DNA of 64,000 nucleotides, taken from NCBI RefSeq assembly GCF_020536995.1, contig NC_068364.1, positions 48,050,374 to 48,114,373 of the forward strand, written 5' to 3'. The notes beneath the pieces are model-generated. The model was given only the letters and a program-made list of their open reading frames with translations, was not told where the DNA came from and searched no databases. The stretch is from Dreissena polymorpha (lineage: Eukaryota; Mollusca; Bivalvia; Myida; Dreissenidae). The position numbers were made by a program, and so were the translations under genes. Of this stretch, positions 63,722-64,000 are shown piece by piece (within the stretch, counting starts at the first letter, position 1; the number at the start of each line of letters is the position of its first letter).

Positions 63722-64000
63722 TTAAGGTTGTATCACGCGGTATAACAATTGATTAACATATGTTGTCATAGAAAAACTGATAGAGTAAGGGCAACTGATG
63801 AAAACAATGGCATTTGTATAATTTGATAATGGATTATTCAAACAGTTTCGAAACAAAATATGTATACTATTGTTGTTTTTAAAATTCACACATATGATGG
63901 TTGTTATTGTTGGATGTTCAAATGGTAATTAAAACTGGGAAATAAAACTTCATATTACAACATATGATGCATGTTCAGTTTCATGATTAATTAGTTAACG

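Larger units (their letters stand above)
53995..64000. repeat. Tandem segmental duplication, copy B (carries gene 5)
   Basis: Collinear with copy A (36905-48190) and still matching at the window end, where AAGGTTGTATCACGCG.TATA and later blocks pair with 47928-48185. It probably continues a little beyond the window. Confidence 0.92.

Overview
The window looks like nuclear DNA of a bivalve mollusc, most probably a dreissenid mussel (zebra or quagga type). It is AT-rich and intron-bearing, with sparse genes, many short inverted-repeat transposons, (TA)n and (GAT)n microsatellites, and nested palindromes carrying GTGTCGTCCC that I recall as very common in Dreissena. The species call rests on memory of those repeats and was not checked by a search.

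The only host protein genes I can support are five members of one family: BTB-BACK-Kelch-like proteins, the type that recruits substrates to Cullin-3 ubiquitin ligases. Gene 1 is on the minus strand (11487-14216). Genes 2 to 5 are on the plus strand (19553-21638, 30320-32681, 37670-45354, 54761-61310). I rebuilt the splicing by hand. The ancestral plan is three coding exons: a short one ending in the FG turn of the BTB domain, a second of 85-88 bp, and a large third exon with the rest of BTB, BACK and the propeller. Gene 2 lacks intron 1 precisely. Genes 4 and 5 lie in two copies of a recent tandem segmental duplication (about 36.9-48.2 kb and 54.0 kb to the window end). A more diverged copy of the upstream flank lies at 24.7-26.8 kb, before gene 3, so the cluster grew by repeated tandem duplication.

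The rest is mobile DNA. 2.2-8.8 kb: a nested-palindrome MITE, two 5'-truncated LINEs with clear target duplications, a tRNA-bearing MITE and a THAP-like scrap. 13.4-14.1 kb: a long-TIR foldback inside gene 1. 24.4 kb: a 130-bp hairpin. 26.8-28.8 kb: a complete-ended but internally deleted pogo/Tigger-like transposon. 35.2 kb: a hairpin element. 49.75-53.85 kb: a broken CR1/L2-like LINE lying between two (TA)n tracts.

The most interesting signal is a group of TTAA-targeting elements. One family (T2/Kolobok-like ends, TIR AGGGGCCTTTTCAC) carries at its centre a tRNA-like Pol III module directly followed by a T-run. Different copies carry different tRNA-like modules in the same backbone. Because genes 4 and 5 sit in duplicated segments, the window holds filled and empty sites side by side for at least four TTAA elements and one 39-bp hairpin. 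These give nucleotide-level evidence of insertion after the duplication.
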